Below are positions 54,554-64,000 of a stretch of DNA of 64,000 nt, piece by piece. Every line of letters starts with the position of its first letter. Within the stretch, counting starts at the first letter, position 1. Position numbers and translations under genes: made by a program. The DNA is taken from positions 43,595,913-43,659,912 of the forward strand of contig NC_089753.1 of NCBI RefSeq assembly GCF_040412425.1, in the 5' to 3' direction. Below the pieces are notes generated by a model that saw nothing but the letters and a program-made list of their open reading frames with translations, ran no database searches and was not told the origin of the DNA. Source of the stretch: Macrobrachium rosenbergii (taxonomy: Eukaryota; Arthropoda; Malacostraca; Decapoda; Palaemonidae).

Positions 54554-55621
54554 TCAAATAGGAGGAATCAGGGAGACACGCCCCTGACTCCGCCATACCC
54601 CGGTTATAAACTCCAGCTTTGACTTCAGAAGGAGAACCATCACTGAAGCAAACTGGAGAGAGCCCAAGACCTTTTCTTGGGCACGGCGAGAGGTATGCTT
54701 GTGTTGATGAAATGTTAGGTTGCCCTTGCTATCTCTTTCCGCTTCCACTGGATTCACAACTACTGAAGGCTACCCTCCGGAATCAGGTGGGATTCCTTCC
54801 TGTGTACTTAGAAGCCCAGAGACTCTAGAAAACCGATTATAATGACCGGCACACTCAGGCAATTCCCGACGCTGGGTGCCCAAATGAGCCAGGCAACTAG
54901 ATATGCGGCTAGCATAACCTTCTAATACCGGAGCTGTTGAACTACGGTATTGTTCAAACTGGCAAAGAACCTGGAGCTGCATTGAGGAGGGCATGAACCT
55001 GAAGGGGTACGCCTGCTCCCCGAGTCTGAATCTCAAGAAGGGATAGAACCTTCCTGCAACCAAGATGTGAAAGGAAGCGTCGGAAAGGTCTATAGAGGTG
55101 GTTACGGCTCCACGGAGCAGTAGGATCCGAACCCACAAGACTGTAAGCAACCGAGACTTGCCGCATTGAATGAGGAAAATAAACGGGACACGCCCGGAAA
55201 AATTTTCCAGTGGAAGGAAACTTCCTTGGCAAACTGAAAAAGCCCGACAGGCCATTCACAAAGTCCTCCAAAACTCTGGCCAGAAACTGACCGAACCTGA
55301 TTGGGGGAGGGGGACAAACAGTCCAGCTCCACCCTGGGCCTTGATAACTATACTCTGGGCCCAGGGACTGAAGTTCCAGTGGCCCCGAAAATGGTACAGC
55401 CTCCCACCCATATGAGAAATACTACTTGGAGGAGGCTTGATTGCCTCCTCTGAAGCGTATGCCTTCCCAATTTCTCGGAGAGGAGCGGGATGCTTCCCTG
55501 CTCCTATGATAACCCCAAGGGTCAGAGCCTCTGGCAGAATGTCTAGTGAAAATTCTTTCCTTGGGTTTTCGTATGAAGCAAAGAAAACTCCGGCGGAGGC
55601 ACATGGGGGAGGCAGAGACAC
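54554..55621 (-). pseudogene. Reverse transcriptase remnant of copy 5
   Basis: From high to low coordinates: GRLYHFRGHWNFSPWAQSIV (55480-55420), the RT N-terminal block also seen in copies 1 and 2 as VGARLLKF/VGAWLLHF. Then TTSIDLSDASFHILVAGRFY and PFLRFRLGEQAYPFRFMPSS (about 55110-54990), RT motif A and motif B region. Then LGSLQFASVMVLLLKSKLEF (about 54660-54600), RT thumb. The YLDD active site is not seen. Frame breaks are common and the C of motif B is garbled. It represents a family distinct from copies 1 and 2. Confidence 0.75.
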
Positions 55622-55690
55622 ACGGGGGAGTTACAAGGGGCTGATGTGTTGGCTTGGGAAGAGACAGTCAAGCATTTCCAAGCAATAAGT

Positions 55691-58600
55691 GTGAGATTCA
55701 GAAGTTAGTGGAAGTGGATAGAATTCTGTAGTTTGAGTCGATTTCCCTGTAACAGAAGAATAAGAGAGCTCTACCAAGATTGCTAGAAAGTTTGAAAATC
55801 ATTTGCTCTGAGACCACTAGGGCTCTACAGGAATCACTAAGCAATTCTTGAAGTTGAAATTTGCTCAATACTTCCTGTAGATAGAGGGGAAAGGCCTATG
55901 AGTCTGAATCAGGCCAAACTTAAAAAAAAATACAACCACTGCTCAAGCCTGAGAGCTCTCAAAGGAGTTGGTAATTGACTGGTTGTTCATGTTCATCTGT
56001 ATGCAAATAAGTCTACATTTAAGCGCTTCTCTAATCCCACAGCAACTGTCGAACATGCAGATGTAATGGCTACTCTGTAGATAGTTTTGTTCTTTCTGAA
56101 TCCCCAATCGCCAAAAACAGTCCTTCCACAGAATGAATCATCAAACCAATATCATGTTTATTTCACTCAAACGAAGCAAACTTTCTACTGTGACTGTTTC
56201 TGATCCGGGATAAAACTGCTAGGTACTTCAATGGTCTTTCCACTGCCCTGGCATCTAGCAAGTTTTACCAGGTGTAGTGCTGACCATTCTAAGTTGCATG
56301 AGTGTAATGGCACTAGTCAAAATTCTTTGTTTAGTGTTACATGACAAAGGGAAAAAACAAAACCTAGACATAGGTTTAAGAATAAAATGGTCAACTCTTG
56401 GTTACAGAGTCCCTCCTACAGAACCTGGTGACAGTGATGGTCCTGGATTACTTACAAATTTAATGAACATTAGCTATGAGTTGTAATCTCTTAAGCTGAG
56501 ACTGTACTGTAATTGAGGCTGATTATTCTACAAAATCCCTGTGAGCCCATGTTTCCTAACAAAGAAAGCCCTTACCACTTAAGAAGAAGCTTCTTTCAGG
56601 GCTAAAATTCTTCAAGAAGCAAGCACCTATTCGTCTTGTTACAGAGAAGCCTGCAAATTTCAGTACCATCCCCACATCACTAGATTAGAATAAGGAAGAG
56701 TTAGGGAAGTCGACTGAAAATCACAATGCACAGAGACTGAGCCAGGTGAAGCAATAGATCTTTGGCCTTTGGAATATTGTCGACAGAGTTGGCCTACTTG
56801 AACCAGTGACTCAATAGAAAAGATTTCTCCTAAAAATTGACGCCATCCACCACCTATGGGAAACAAATTCCGAGAATACTTAACGAGGCACTGTACACGA
56901 GTCCAAACAAAGTGCCTTGAACAGCAATACTGTACCTCCTCTGTAAATATACCTCAAAGGAACTTGCATGACTGAGGAAATACTGGTATGAGAAAAATGT
57001 CCCCTGCACATCCACCACAACATCTGATCATTCTTTTGGAAAGTCACTGAAACGATGCTGGAAAAACCAATGTGTCCAACAATGACTGCTAACTCCAGTT
57101 GCTCATGGAACTAAGAAAAAGTCAGAGGTAAAATCCCAGTGAATTACTGACTGGTCCATTTCATTCTCTCTAATTTACAACCTCCTGCTAAACAATGAAA
57201 GACTTCTGCTGGAGAAGACAAAGGAGCAGCTATGGGAGACTAAACCAGTGGAGGGTAACCTGAAAGGAATCATAACTCTCCTTCAGTGCCTCCACTGCGT
57301 AAAGTTCTGCTCCAAAGTCTCTCCAAGCATGCCAGGAGGCTTGCAATTGGCCATCTACCAGAACCAGAGGGCTGAACTTATCCCCGAAAGGTATAAAACA
57401 AGACTTGTACCAATATATCCTCCATTATTGCCTTAACCTAACACTCTTCCTCGCTAAAGTTCCACTGGCGCCAAAAACTCTTAAACCTGGCTCCATAAAC
57501 TCCCTAAGCTGGTGCCTTAATCTCTCTAAGCTGATAGAGAAGAGGTGATATACTGAGCAAAAGTTCAATAAAAGATAAAAAATTTCAACAATCGGAACTG
57601 AGACTACATTTCAACATGTCCTAAGCACTTGTCAATCTCGAGTTCGTCTCTTCACAGGAAAGAGAAAAGAAACTGGATCTTCTACCGAAGACAGTTTAAG
57701 CGGCAATTAAGTCCCTGTATCGCATGAGGCGATGCTCCGCGACTTCATAAAAACCCAGAAAACAAGACCTAGCAGACCTAAAGGGAACTCTGTGCGCCTG
57801 GGTACAAGACAGCTTACAAAACATGCTATAACTGAAGGAGAAAACTTGGGTTCTCTTCTCCAAATACTTCAAGGGCGCTGAAATACTCGAAAACAGGCGA
57901 GACCTATTCCCTATGTGGTCTCTCTCCTCAACTAAATGAGGATACAGCAAAGTGCAATGCTCCAGCAAACACCAATCAAACTGAAGAAAGATCCTGATTA
58001 AAACTGTTCTTCCACTGAAGGGCAACAGGAGGAGACACCTGGTGACAGGAAGCGACACCTGGCGACAGCAGCCGAGTACCTGCATTGCATCCACAACTTG
58101 ATGAAAGGGAGACAGTCTGAAGCGGCTCAGCTGAGTCCATATGAGTCAGCTAAGTGAAAGAAAACAAGGCGCCAAAAGAAAATGTGAAATGTTGGGAGGC
58201 TGGGGAAGAGGAGTTACAACAACTTTCCCGCCTTGTCCGAAAGTGAGTCAACATACTTGAGAGCATTCCCATATGATGCAGCCTTAGAAAGCTATGTAGC
58301 TAGAATAATATCTAGACAACAGAAGATACTGTACCCATAGTAGATTTGGAAAGATTAACTTTAATCGAGGAAGAAATAAGAGATTTGCGAATAGTTGAAG
58401 AAAAACCACGTAAAGAACAAACAAGTGCATTTCGACAGAGAAAGAGGAATAGGTTAGCAGACAAGGATTTAGAATGAACAATAGATGAAGAGATTGGTTA
58501 AACAATCACCTGAGTTGACATAACATCAGAATAAGTAAAACTCGCTACAGACACATTTTTAACAAAACTGTCTATATATACCTATATAATTAGTCCTATT

Positions 58601-59440
58601 GCTGCTAACAACCTCATACTAGGTGCCAGTGACATCAGAAGTCGCATACTTAGCGAAGATTAATGTTTGCCAAAACAATCTTTCGGCTAACGCATTATGC
58701 AAGACTATAAATGTGAAAATGGAGGCAATTGACGGAGGGCACAAAACCACACCTCCCTGAGAACTGACCAGGTTCCCTGGCTGCAGACTCTTCCAACTGT
58801 TGCAGGGCAATCCTAGACTTGGGCTACAGATGGGTAAGGGCACTGACACCTTACCTCTTATAAGGGAATGCAAAAATGATCGCACACTATGGGTGGACCC
58901 AGACCGGTTCCCTAACCAATTCAGACAAACCTTTTACTGACCAAAATAAGGTTATGTTGTTCTAAATTCTCAATATGCTTTTCCTGAGCAGAAAGGGGAG
59001 TGGAAGCTAGAGTTAAAGAGGAAGCCTCAGTACTAATTAAAGCATTAGCAAAGGAAAAGCCCAGACTGAATATGTTTAACTACAGCCAAAGGACCTGGAG
59101 AAAGGGGAGAAATGACAGGTTGATAACCTGACTTAACTAGTTGCTTACACAATCCATCTGCTTCCCTTCTCTTCCTATACAAACTTAGGCAGAAAGTCCT
59201 TCAAAAATCCCTACTTCCTCACATCTATTCACAAGATCGCACTTTATACCATTGCAGCCAGCGTAAACAGTGTATTCTAAAAAATCAACTTCCTGCTAAC
59301 AAAGTATTCATTCCTACAGAACCTGATGTTCTTTGCCTTGATTCCACTGGAGGCATCCTCCAACAAATAAATGTACTGTACAGTACTGTGATAGCACCTA
59401 ACAGCCATTAAATACTAAAAAGCACCTATACGCAATGGCA
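55691..59440. other. Remainder of the outer DIRS-like element, heavily decayed
   Basis: No clear ORF. Minus-strand frames at 57696-58094 and 58619-58885 have no recognised motif. A weak phrase similarity to the left ITR (CACCAGGTGT...GTCAAAATTCT) occurs near 56268-56325. Confidence 0.35.
57240..57420 (-). pseudogene. Possible RNase H trace of the outer element
   Basis: A minus-strand frame reads FSPLVLVDGQLQASWHAWRD followed by FGAELYAVEALKESYDSF, which faintly recalls the DAS...W...N-LEL-AV--AL motif of DIRS RNase H. Key residues are missing. A low-confidence call, made because the location and orientation fit. Confidence 0.25.
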
Positions 59441-59622
59441 GTGAGGAGAATTCTGACGAAAGCTAAAACATTTGGAACACACCTGGTGGAGAACAGGTGT
59501 ACTAAACAGTCATCCAGGCAGCCATTCGATCTTTTGTTTGAATACCGTCTCACCTATCAGTGCGGACATATAAGCTAACTTTAATAGTATGTAAGATTCA
59601 TCACAAATAATAGAATATTAAT
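59441..59622. repeat. Right ITR of the outer DIRS-like element
   Basis: Reverse complement of 45993-46185. Its outermost part (AGTATGTAAGATTCATCACA) is complemented by the ICR at 46240-46290. Confidence 0.75.
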
Positions 59623-60019
59623 GATGCATTAAATGTCAATATGCATATGCACATGCTTACCTCAACTTAAGAGCTGGATAGGGGGGGTAATTTGGAAATA
59701 CCAGATATTTGTCCAAAAGTTAATGTTTCATCAATCCTTTTGGATAAAAGAGGCTTTATTGATCAAGTGCCTGGTATTTCTTTCTGGTGCCACTTCCTTC
59801 AGTCACACAGTTGGCATACCATGAGGTATTCAGTATAATCCAATAGTCCTGCAAATCAATGCTAAGCTACATGGAAAAGGCAAACTCATAAACACTATCC
59901 ACGTGCTGTTCTGGAATAAATGAATACAGTTAGAAAATGTCACAATTGTTGAGCAATTTCATGTAAGAATAAAATTTTATATTAAAGTATCTGTGAAAGA
60001 AAGAGGTGAAGTGTTTCTA

Positions 60020-61722
60020 TAAGTATTTATTTCAAATATATTGTACAATAAACATCATAACATTTTACTCGGACATAAACCATCTCTGGCTGTGTGTCAC
60101 CTTGAAAGTCTAACAAAACTTGCAACAAAAAGGCTGAAGCTTTATAAAATATAAAATTCTATTTCAAAAGATGTTAGAATCAGAAAAAAGGTGGTCTGAG
60201 CAAGACTGAAAAGCTTTAACTAGAAAAAAAACAGTTATCCAAAACCTTGCCTCTTAATATGCTCCACTGAACACGTACGAATAAAAGTATTCTTGCCTAA
60301 AAACAACAAATAAAAGTCATTCACAAACTGATATGACAGTTAATATACTATTCACTCGACTATAAAATCAATCTAAAATCTGTCTTCAGCATTACAAACT
60401 TAAAATTTCCAACCTTTGTAGAGTTTGTGTCATTACCAAAGGATAGATCAAACAGAATGCTTTGACCCAAATAATGTGTAGTGAGAGAATACGAATACAA
60501 AAAAAACATACTTATATAATACAGATGTGATTATGCTTCCAAATGATTAAAGAAAATGCACTTTGCGATGAAAAGAAATATATATCAATGTGTAATGAAA
60601 ATGATATAAATATGTAAGTGAACAAATTCTACAAAATTCTTTTTCCTACAAACCACACAAAGTTTAATCTCCAAATGCCCATCCCAAAGTCAAGCTGGGA
60701 TAACATGGAATTACAAAATACAAAACATTCCCATATTAGAGAATATTCACATTACTCCAGGTACTTGATGACATTTCACAAGTTATAACTATTCTACAGT
60801 ACGAAATACAGTACCATGTAACTGATGGTGCAACTTAAACCTAAGTTAAAAATGTTATCATCAGCACAATAGTGGCATAATATATAATTTAAATATAACT
60901 TAATACGTGTAACTTGCAAGCTGATTTAGAAACATCTTGCCATTGCATGCAACGCAAACTGACTTAAAACAAAAGCCCCATGATGAAAAATTACTAGCAA
61001 GATCACTGTACAAGAGCTGAAAAATTAGAGCAAAAATTACTCAGCATAAAATCCAGAATTAAAGGTACACCATGTCCCGGACATGTAAAGAATGTGGAAG
61101 CCTTTACATCTGAATACAGGTACAGTATGTAAGGGTTGCTGGTTTTCTTCACAACTGGCTAGTAATTTATTAATTCTTCAATGTGTAAGTCAACAAAACA
61201 GACAACTTAGTCCCCTCGTCTATCTCAGACCTAAGGGAAGCAAAAGAAATAAAATAATCAAATAGCTGCTTTAATTATTAATTCTCGTACCTTCAATGAT
61301 GTTCAAATAATTAAAATTAATTACAATTTTTTTGTTTCAAAATATTGCTTAAAATTTTCTCATGCCATTTCATACATTAATTTAAAAGATTCCTCTTCAT
61401 ATCTACAGTAAGTACAATTTATGAATGGGAAATATACAACCCATGTAATTTTGTATCTGCAATGCTCCCTCAAATGTAATGACTACATTTCTTAGGAATG
61501 CAATACTGAAACTGAAATTTTTAAAAATGTAACATGCTAGGATTTAGAGAAATTGCTTCTTACTAGTACAAAGTACTGAAAATTATATTCAATGTTACTG
61601 TCTTGCCAGTCTAGTGGATGCTTAGTCACAATCATGAAGAGTAACAAAAGTGATTTATAAACTTCGTTTAATTTTAGAAGAGACAGACCTTGCTTTTTAG
61701 CCCCCAACTAAATTAAAATAGA
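60020..61722 (-). other. Probable 3' UTR of the arginine/serine-rich protein gene
   Basis: AT-rich sequence with no repeats recognised lies downstream of the minus-strand stop at 61723. The most distal minus-strand AATAAA I noted is at 60026-60031, which would give a 3' UTR of about 1.7 kb. Confidence 0.4.
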
Positions 61723-63175
61723 TTAGTAACGTCTTCTTTTCCTATCATCTGCTTCCCTTGATGCTTCTCTTCTCACCCATCTTCCTTGAGAGACAGAGTT
61801 TCCACTGCCACGACTCTCATACTCATAGTTTGAACCACGATACTGCCAGTCTCGTTCTTCAACATCTTGAGTACCACCATATTTTTCTAGCCAGTCTCTG
61901 TAACGATACCACCACTGCTCCCACTTCAGGTAATCATCCAAAGTAATTGACCTATCACCAAAGTATCCTGATTCCTTATAATATCGATAGCGAACATGTA
62001 CATCATCCCAATTTTGTGGAAGTTCCCTTGGTAAGTCTCGGTGTGGGTCCCACTGCCTTATCTCTCCATAGCGCTCTTGGTACTCCCTATATTCTGTTTG
62101 ATGTTCCTGAAGCCACCGTTCATGAGCTGGATGATTTGACCGGCTTCTACTGCTTGGAGATGGTGACCTTGACTGTAATCTTCCGCCTTCCAAATACACC
62201 TTCTTGTCTTGACCACCCTCACGTACTATCTTCATTCTCACCCCTTCATATTCCTGACGCTGTGAGCTCAGTTGGGCAAGTTTACCAAACCTCTCAGACA
62301 GTGTCATACGTCGTGGACCATCGTCATCCTCTGTCGAGCTATCTGAATCCGTATCCTCTCCTTCAGATCTCGGAGATTCTCTAGGTGGTGGAGGTGGCTG
62401 GTGATAATCAGGATGATCTGGTGGAACTACTTTATAATGATGTGGATCCAGCAAATGCCGACCCTCGGGAACTGGTCTTGGTGGCGTTTCTGGACCTCTG
62501 AAGTCTGTTGGTTCTTCTACAACCTGCCCTACAGATGCTCCATCATAAAAGGTATTTGTAGGCAATGGAGCAGGAGAACGAGGAGCTTTCCTCCGAACTG
62601 CAACAGGAACTGCCACAGGACGTTCACCATCTTTTATTTTTATTTTATTTTTCAACTTTGGCAGTTTTGGAATTGCTCTAGTTTTTGTTTTAATTATATT
62701 ACTAACAGTTTTAGTCACTAGCTTTTTAGTTGTCTCCTGATGTGATATCTGTTTAATCCTGACTTGCTGAGGAGATGGCTGTCTTCTGTTAACTCTTCCT
62801 CGGTGAGGTGAACTAGAGTACGACCTTCTTCGGCGAGGAGGAGGAGAATAAGAACGCCTACGTCTAGATCCTGAAGAGCTTGATGAAGTGCTGGAAAAGG
62901 ATGATGATGAAGAACCTGATGATGAACGGGAATAAGAAGAGTAACTTCTTGAATAAGAAGAACCACTGCTGCTTGACGATGACCTTGAATAACTACTAGA
63001 ATATGAACGTTTCCGACCACGTGATCGACTGGGTGAACGTGAACCATGATGTCTTTTATTCCTAGACACCGGTTTTGGTGACTGTCTTGGTGAAGCCCTA
63101 GGTGATCTCTGGCCAGTTCTAACTGGAGATCGACGTGGAGATATCCTAGCTGAGTGTGGTGAACGGCTTCGTGTC
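61723..63175 (-). CDS. Arginine/serine-rich nuclear protein, last coding exon
   Basis: The exon begins after the acceptor TTTTTCCTTTAG at 63175, its first base completing a codon, and runs 484 codons to TAA at 61723. Upstream exons are outside the window. The first 140 residues are RS-rich with RSPSRSRGR, long Ser tracts and SYSPPPRRRRSYSSSPHR. A basic linker (KLPKLKNKIKIKDGERP), a Pro/acidic segment (HPDYHQPPPPPRESPRSEGE) and a conserved-looking motif RMTLSERFGKLAQLSSQRQE follow. The C-terminal third is rich in Tyr, Trp and Arg (WEQWWYRYRDWLEKYGG) and the protein ends DRKRRRY. RS domains of this kind occur in nuclear speckle and pre-mRNA processing proteins. I do not recognise the family; the globular C terminus should identify it in a search. 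Confidence 0.85.
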
Positions 63176-64000
63176 CTAAAGGAAAAATAAATTGCGAATT
63201 TGAATATGACATACAAACTATAACATTTGATCTAGGAAAAAGGTTTACTTTGGATTTCCTATGTACCTCTGAGAGCTTACTTTATTTTCTTAAAATGATG
63301 CAGGTTTAAGTGGCAAAAATCTCACATATATCACACCATTTTATTTTCAAACTTTCTATATGTTCATTACCACTGACTGAAAAATTATGTTATAACTCTT
63401 TATTTAAAATTCATTTATGAAGTGTCAACAATCAGCTATATAAAGGAAAAAGCTGTGTCTAAAAAGCCTTATTCTACCTAGTTATAGTTCTAAACCCTAT
63501 CAATGTTATCTATGAACTTTCAAGAACAAAAGTTGTCTTAAGCAAGCCAATATCTAATCAAAAAGACTTCTTGACTAACCACCGATGTCTTGAAATTTTA
63601 ACTACAGTACGTACAATATTCAAGAATATTTGCTCAAACACTTCAATAGTTGCTGAACAATAATTCTAGTTTTGTGAAATTTGATTCTAAAGTTACTCTT
63701 TGAAATACCTCTGGATGACCCAATATAAAGTATTACATTCATTAAAAAAGATAGAAGGTTCATCATCCTTATAAATTATAATAATTCCCTGCATCAAAGA
63801 CACTTTTTTCCCCTGAATTAAATCTCAGAAATTTTCCATGCATCCTAGAAGCTGAAGGACCCATCCTGATGAGGATGGACATCTTTGCTAGACAGTACAG
63901 TAATCAGAACTCCTGTATATGACCTCCAAATTCACTTTATATAACTAGTTAAATAACTGATACATTAAATAACTGATAAAGAAAAGCATCATAAAAAACT
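63176..64000 (-). other. Intron upstream of the arginine/serine-rich exon
   Basis: AT-rich with a pyrimidine tract just before the acceptor. No further exon is recognised up to the window edge. Confidence 0.7.

Larger units (their letters stand above)
52621..55690 (-). mobile_element. DIRS-like element, copy 5 (right end not found)
   Basis: A left ITR starts at about 52621 (AAAAGGATTTTGACAAAGGA, GGGCCCGTGTCACCCGGTGA). An ICR is at 53001-53100, its first half the reverse complement of that end. Coding remnants follow on the minus strand in the order RNase H (lower) and RT (higher). A right ITR matching the second half of the ICR was not found in the window, so the element is truncated and its right limit (about 55.7 kb) is only the last coding trace. 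Confidence 0.7.
45993..59622 (-). mobile_element. Outer DIRS-like element split by nested insertions
   Basis: A left ITR (45993-46185) and right ITR (59441-59622) are diverged reverse complements: ATTATTTGGATACTTGCC / AATAAAGTTAGCTTATA-type ends, CACCAGGTGTG/CACACCTGGTG, GTCAGAATTCTCC/GGAGAATTCTGAC. An ICR at about 46196-46290 joins the complements of both ends. The ICR beside the left ITR implies minus-strand coding, as in copy 1. The 13.6-kb span is too long for one element and contains at least three other DIRS-like insertions and a MITE. Coding remnants of the outer element, if any, should lie at about 55.7-59.4 kb; only a possible RNase H trace is seen. Confidence 0.72.

Noticed and set aside
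56277..56486. 69-codon plus-strand ORF in the decayed outer element
   Set aside because: No family resemblance; weak ITR-like words nearby suggest transposon debris.
61947..62721. Plus-strand ORFs opposite the RS-rich exon
   Set aside because: Antisense shadows of the minus-strand coding exon.

Overview
This is eukaryotic, animal nuclear DNA. Host genes are split by GT-AG introns. Between and inside them lies dense transposon debris: tyrosine-recombinase (DIRS-like) retrotransposons, non-LTR retrotransposons, cut-and-paste DNA transposons, a tRNA-like SINE and microsatellites. The abundance of DIRS-like elements and a palindromic SINE with a motif I associate with decapods suggest a malacostracan crustacean such as a shrimp, crayfish or crab. 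That placement is inference.

Host genes. (1) Plus strand, 22469-44328: a complete seven-exon coding region of 706 codons plus stop. It is recognisable as the arthropod orthologue of vertebrate C2orf42, a putative treble-clef zinc-finger protein. A likely promoter with a CACGTG palindrome and a CCAAT box, plus an untranslated first exon, lie near 20.2-20.3 kb. All six internal splice phases are consistent. (2) Minus strand, 61723-63175: the large last coding exon of an arginine/serine-rich nuclear protein that I cannot name, with about 1.7 kb of probable 3' UTR. (3) Minus strand, 15524-15636: a start-codon exon of an unidentified gene, with a possible terminal exon at 14231-14462.

Mobile elements, left to right. 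A 500-bp-arm inverted repeat (0.2-1.3 kb). A pogo/Tigger transposase fragment (3.6-4.3 kb). A Mutator-like element with tandem-motif ends (4.3-5.6 kb). A structurally complete minus-strand DIRS-like element (6.56-13.15 kb) with inverted terminal repeats (ITRs), an internal complementary region (ICR), Gag, RT/RNase H and tyrosine recombinase (YR). Two truncated DIRS-like ends in opposite orientation (14.5-15.4 and 21.3-22.2 kb). A decayed plus-strand DIRS-like element filling most of C2orf42 intron 1 (22.9-28.1 kb). A gag-like fragment (intron 3). One LINE remnant in intron 5, its RT split by a microsatellite, and another in intron 6 between two SINE copies. Finally a nested block (46.0-59.6 kb): one DIRS-like element, defined by its own ITRs and ICR, has swallowed at least three others and a pogo-like MITE.

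The main finding is this DIRS load. At least seven insertions of several families sit in 64 kb. In most of them the diagnostic circle-junction complementarity (ICR = reverse complement of the joined ITR ends) can be read by eye. The RS-repeat Gag of the 6.6-13.1 kb element and a SWIM-like CxCx16CxH signature in the C2orf42 orthologue are the protein-level observations most worth following up. Identities and alignments were judged by eye only.
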